Below are positions 33,530 to 34,108 of a stretch of 34,108 nt of DNA, piece by piece. Made by a program: the position numbers and the translations under genes. Source of the stretch: Eubacterium ramulus (GTDB lineage: Bacteria; Bacillota; Clostridia; Lachnospirales; Lachnospiraceae); the NCBI RefSeq assembly GCF_003122485.1, contig NZ_JRFU01000059.1:1-34108 (forward strand). Reading direction: 5' to 3'. Positions within the stretch are counted from its first letter, which is position 1; every line of letters starts with the position of its first letter. A model generated the notes under the pieces. That model did not search any database. It had not been told where the DNA came from and saw nothing but the letters and a program-made list of their open reading frames with translations.

Positions 33530-34013
33530 GTCCGCTCTCCTTTCCGTTCTCCATCCATTTTGCCAGTTGTTTTCTCCCGGCAGAGAGTCTGGTCTTTGTC
33601 GTTCCTTCCGGAATGTTCAACATCGCACTGATCTCCCTCACCGATAAACCATCATAGTAATAGAGAACCATGATAACCCGCACATTTTCTGACAGTTCCA
33701 GAATCGCTGACCACAAATGATCCTGTGGCACTTCTGTCACCTGTTCGTACTGTTCCGGATCAGCAAAAAGCACGACCTTCTGTCTTTTCGTGATTGCTGA
33801 ACGGGAAACGTTGATCAGAATCTTCATCAGCCATGATCTTGCACTTGTACGTTTTCTGAGACTTGTACGATTTTCAAAGGCACGCACAATACATTCACTC
33901 ACTGCGTCCTGTGCATCCGCCTGATTTTGCAGTATGGAATAAGCCAGCACATACATTTCCTTTTGATTTTCCAAGATCAGCTTTGACAATTCTTCCTTGT
34001 TTATTACACTCAT
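33516..34013 (-). CDS. ECF-type RNA polymerase sigma factor
   Basis: A 165-residue sigma-70-family protein with only regions 2 and 4. Region 2 has MYVLAYSILQNQADAQDAVS and ARSWLMKILINVSRS. Region 4 has LSENVRVIMVLYYYDGLSVR followed by EISAMLNIPEGTTKTRLSAG, the helix-turn-helix that reads the -35 element. It would direct RNA polymerase to stress promoters and be held by the membrane protein encoded next. The ATG at 34013 has only a weak ribosome site (GGTGGA, ten bases away). The upstream region is cut short by the terminal repeat, 48 bases before the start, so its own promoter may be incomplete here. Confidence 0.93.
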   Translation of the reverse strand: MSVINKEELSKLILENQKEMYVLAYSILQNQADAQDAVSECIVRAFENRTSLRKRTSARSWLMKILINVSRSAITKRQKVVLFADPEQYEQVTEVPQDHLWSAILELSENVRVIMVLYYYDGLSVREISAMLNIPEGTTKTRLSAGRKQLAKWMENGKESGHVIR

Positions 34014-34060
34014 ATAAGTTTGTCCACCAATTCTCTATATTTTTCCCTGTATCAGATGTG

Positions 34061-34107
34061 AATTCAAGTCGAACGCACGTGAGACTTGGTGCGTGATTCT
34101 GGTCAGC
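34061..34107. repeat. Right copy of 47-bp terminal inverted repeat
   Basis: Perfect inverted copy of bases 1-47, lying about 50 bases upstream of the sigma-factor gene. Read outward, both ends of the window give the same sequence, and this end runs one base further. There is no open frame or transposase fragment in the part seen. Confidence 0.9.
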
Positions 34108-34108
34108 G

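Noticed and set aside
34061-34107. CAAGTCGAACG inside the terminal repeat looks like the conserved start of the 16S rRNA V1 region
   Set aside because: The conserved 16S sequence that must precede it is absent on both sides, and the rest does not follow 16S. An 11-base match is not enough for an rRNA call.

Overview
The window is AT-rich, densely coded Firmicutes DNA. Gene content and protein style suggest a gut Lachnospiraceae/Clostridia chromosome: GH36 alpha-galactosidase, ATP-type PEP carboxykinase, an EFR1-type flavodoxin-ferredoxin, DUF1848, a YtrA-type GntR-ABC cassette and strong GGAGG ribosome sites. The taxonomic guess is inference from family content. I found no rRNA, tRNA, CRISPR array, intact transposase, integrase or phage gene. 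Almost all genes lie on the minus strand; only a GNAT acetyltransferase (4156), a shortened aldo-keto reductase (15061) and an NSS transporter (19718) are on the plus strand.

Layout. 1-47 and 34061-34107 are a perfect 47-bp inverted repeat, so the sequence begins and ends in the same repeat, read outward. 116-307 is a remnant of a MATE efflux pump. 285-4008 holds alpha-galactosidase, a YfcE-type phosphodiesterase and a metallo-beta-lactamase-fold hydrolase, all minus, divergent from the GNAT gene at 4156. 4920-7651 is an accessory patch: a DUF1287 protein, a nitrilase pseudogene with an internal stop and no 3' half, a type-A chloramphenicol acetyltransferase and a DUF1835/DUF3658 protein. 7819-9252 is a DUF2075 ATPase with a possible nuclease domain in front. 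9319-10263 is a tandem DUF606 transporter whose promoter is followed by a leader with a terminator hairpin. 10581-11120 is an iron-sulfur-flavoprotein-like reductase.

11210-13566 is a hipB-hipA pair with two palindromic operators and a close third gene encoding a cysteine-rich, U32-like protein. 13696-14929 is a GNAT-EFR1 operon. 15061-15699 is an aldo-keto reductase that lacks its catalytic core. 15759-19443 holds two poorly known small proteins, a DUF1848 protein and a fused MFS/spermidine synthase. A 36-37 bp tandem repeat lies between the last two.

19718-25529 carries two NSS sodium symporters. The second is in a probable operon with a threonine-aldolase-like enzyme, a nitroreductase and a ketopantoate-reductase-like protein, which suggests amino-acid uptake and conversion. 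25844-27448 is pckA. 27750-29644 is a self-regulated GntR-ABC cassette with a 16-bp perfect inverted-repeat operator over its promoter. 29929-32091 is a soluble TPR hybrid histidine kinase. 32336-34013 is an ECF sigma factor with its probable membrane anti-sigma factor.

The most useful second looks are the terminal repeats, the hipBA operon with its third gene, the attenuator-like leader of the DUF606 transporter, the DUF2075 nuclease/ATPase, the tandem hairpin repeats near 17760, and three independent signs of gene decay (MATE, nitrilase, aldo-keto reductase). No clearly new multi-gene system can be claimed from sequence alone.
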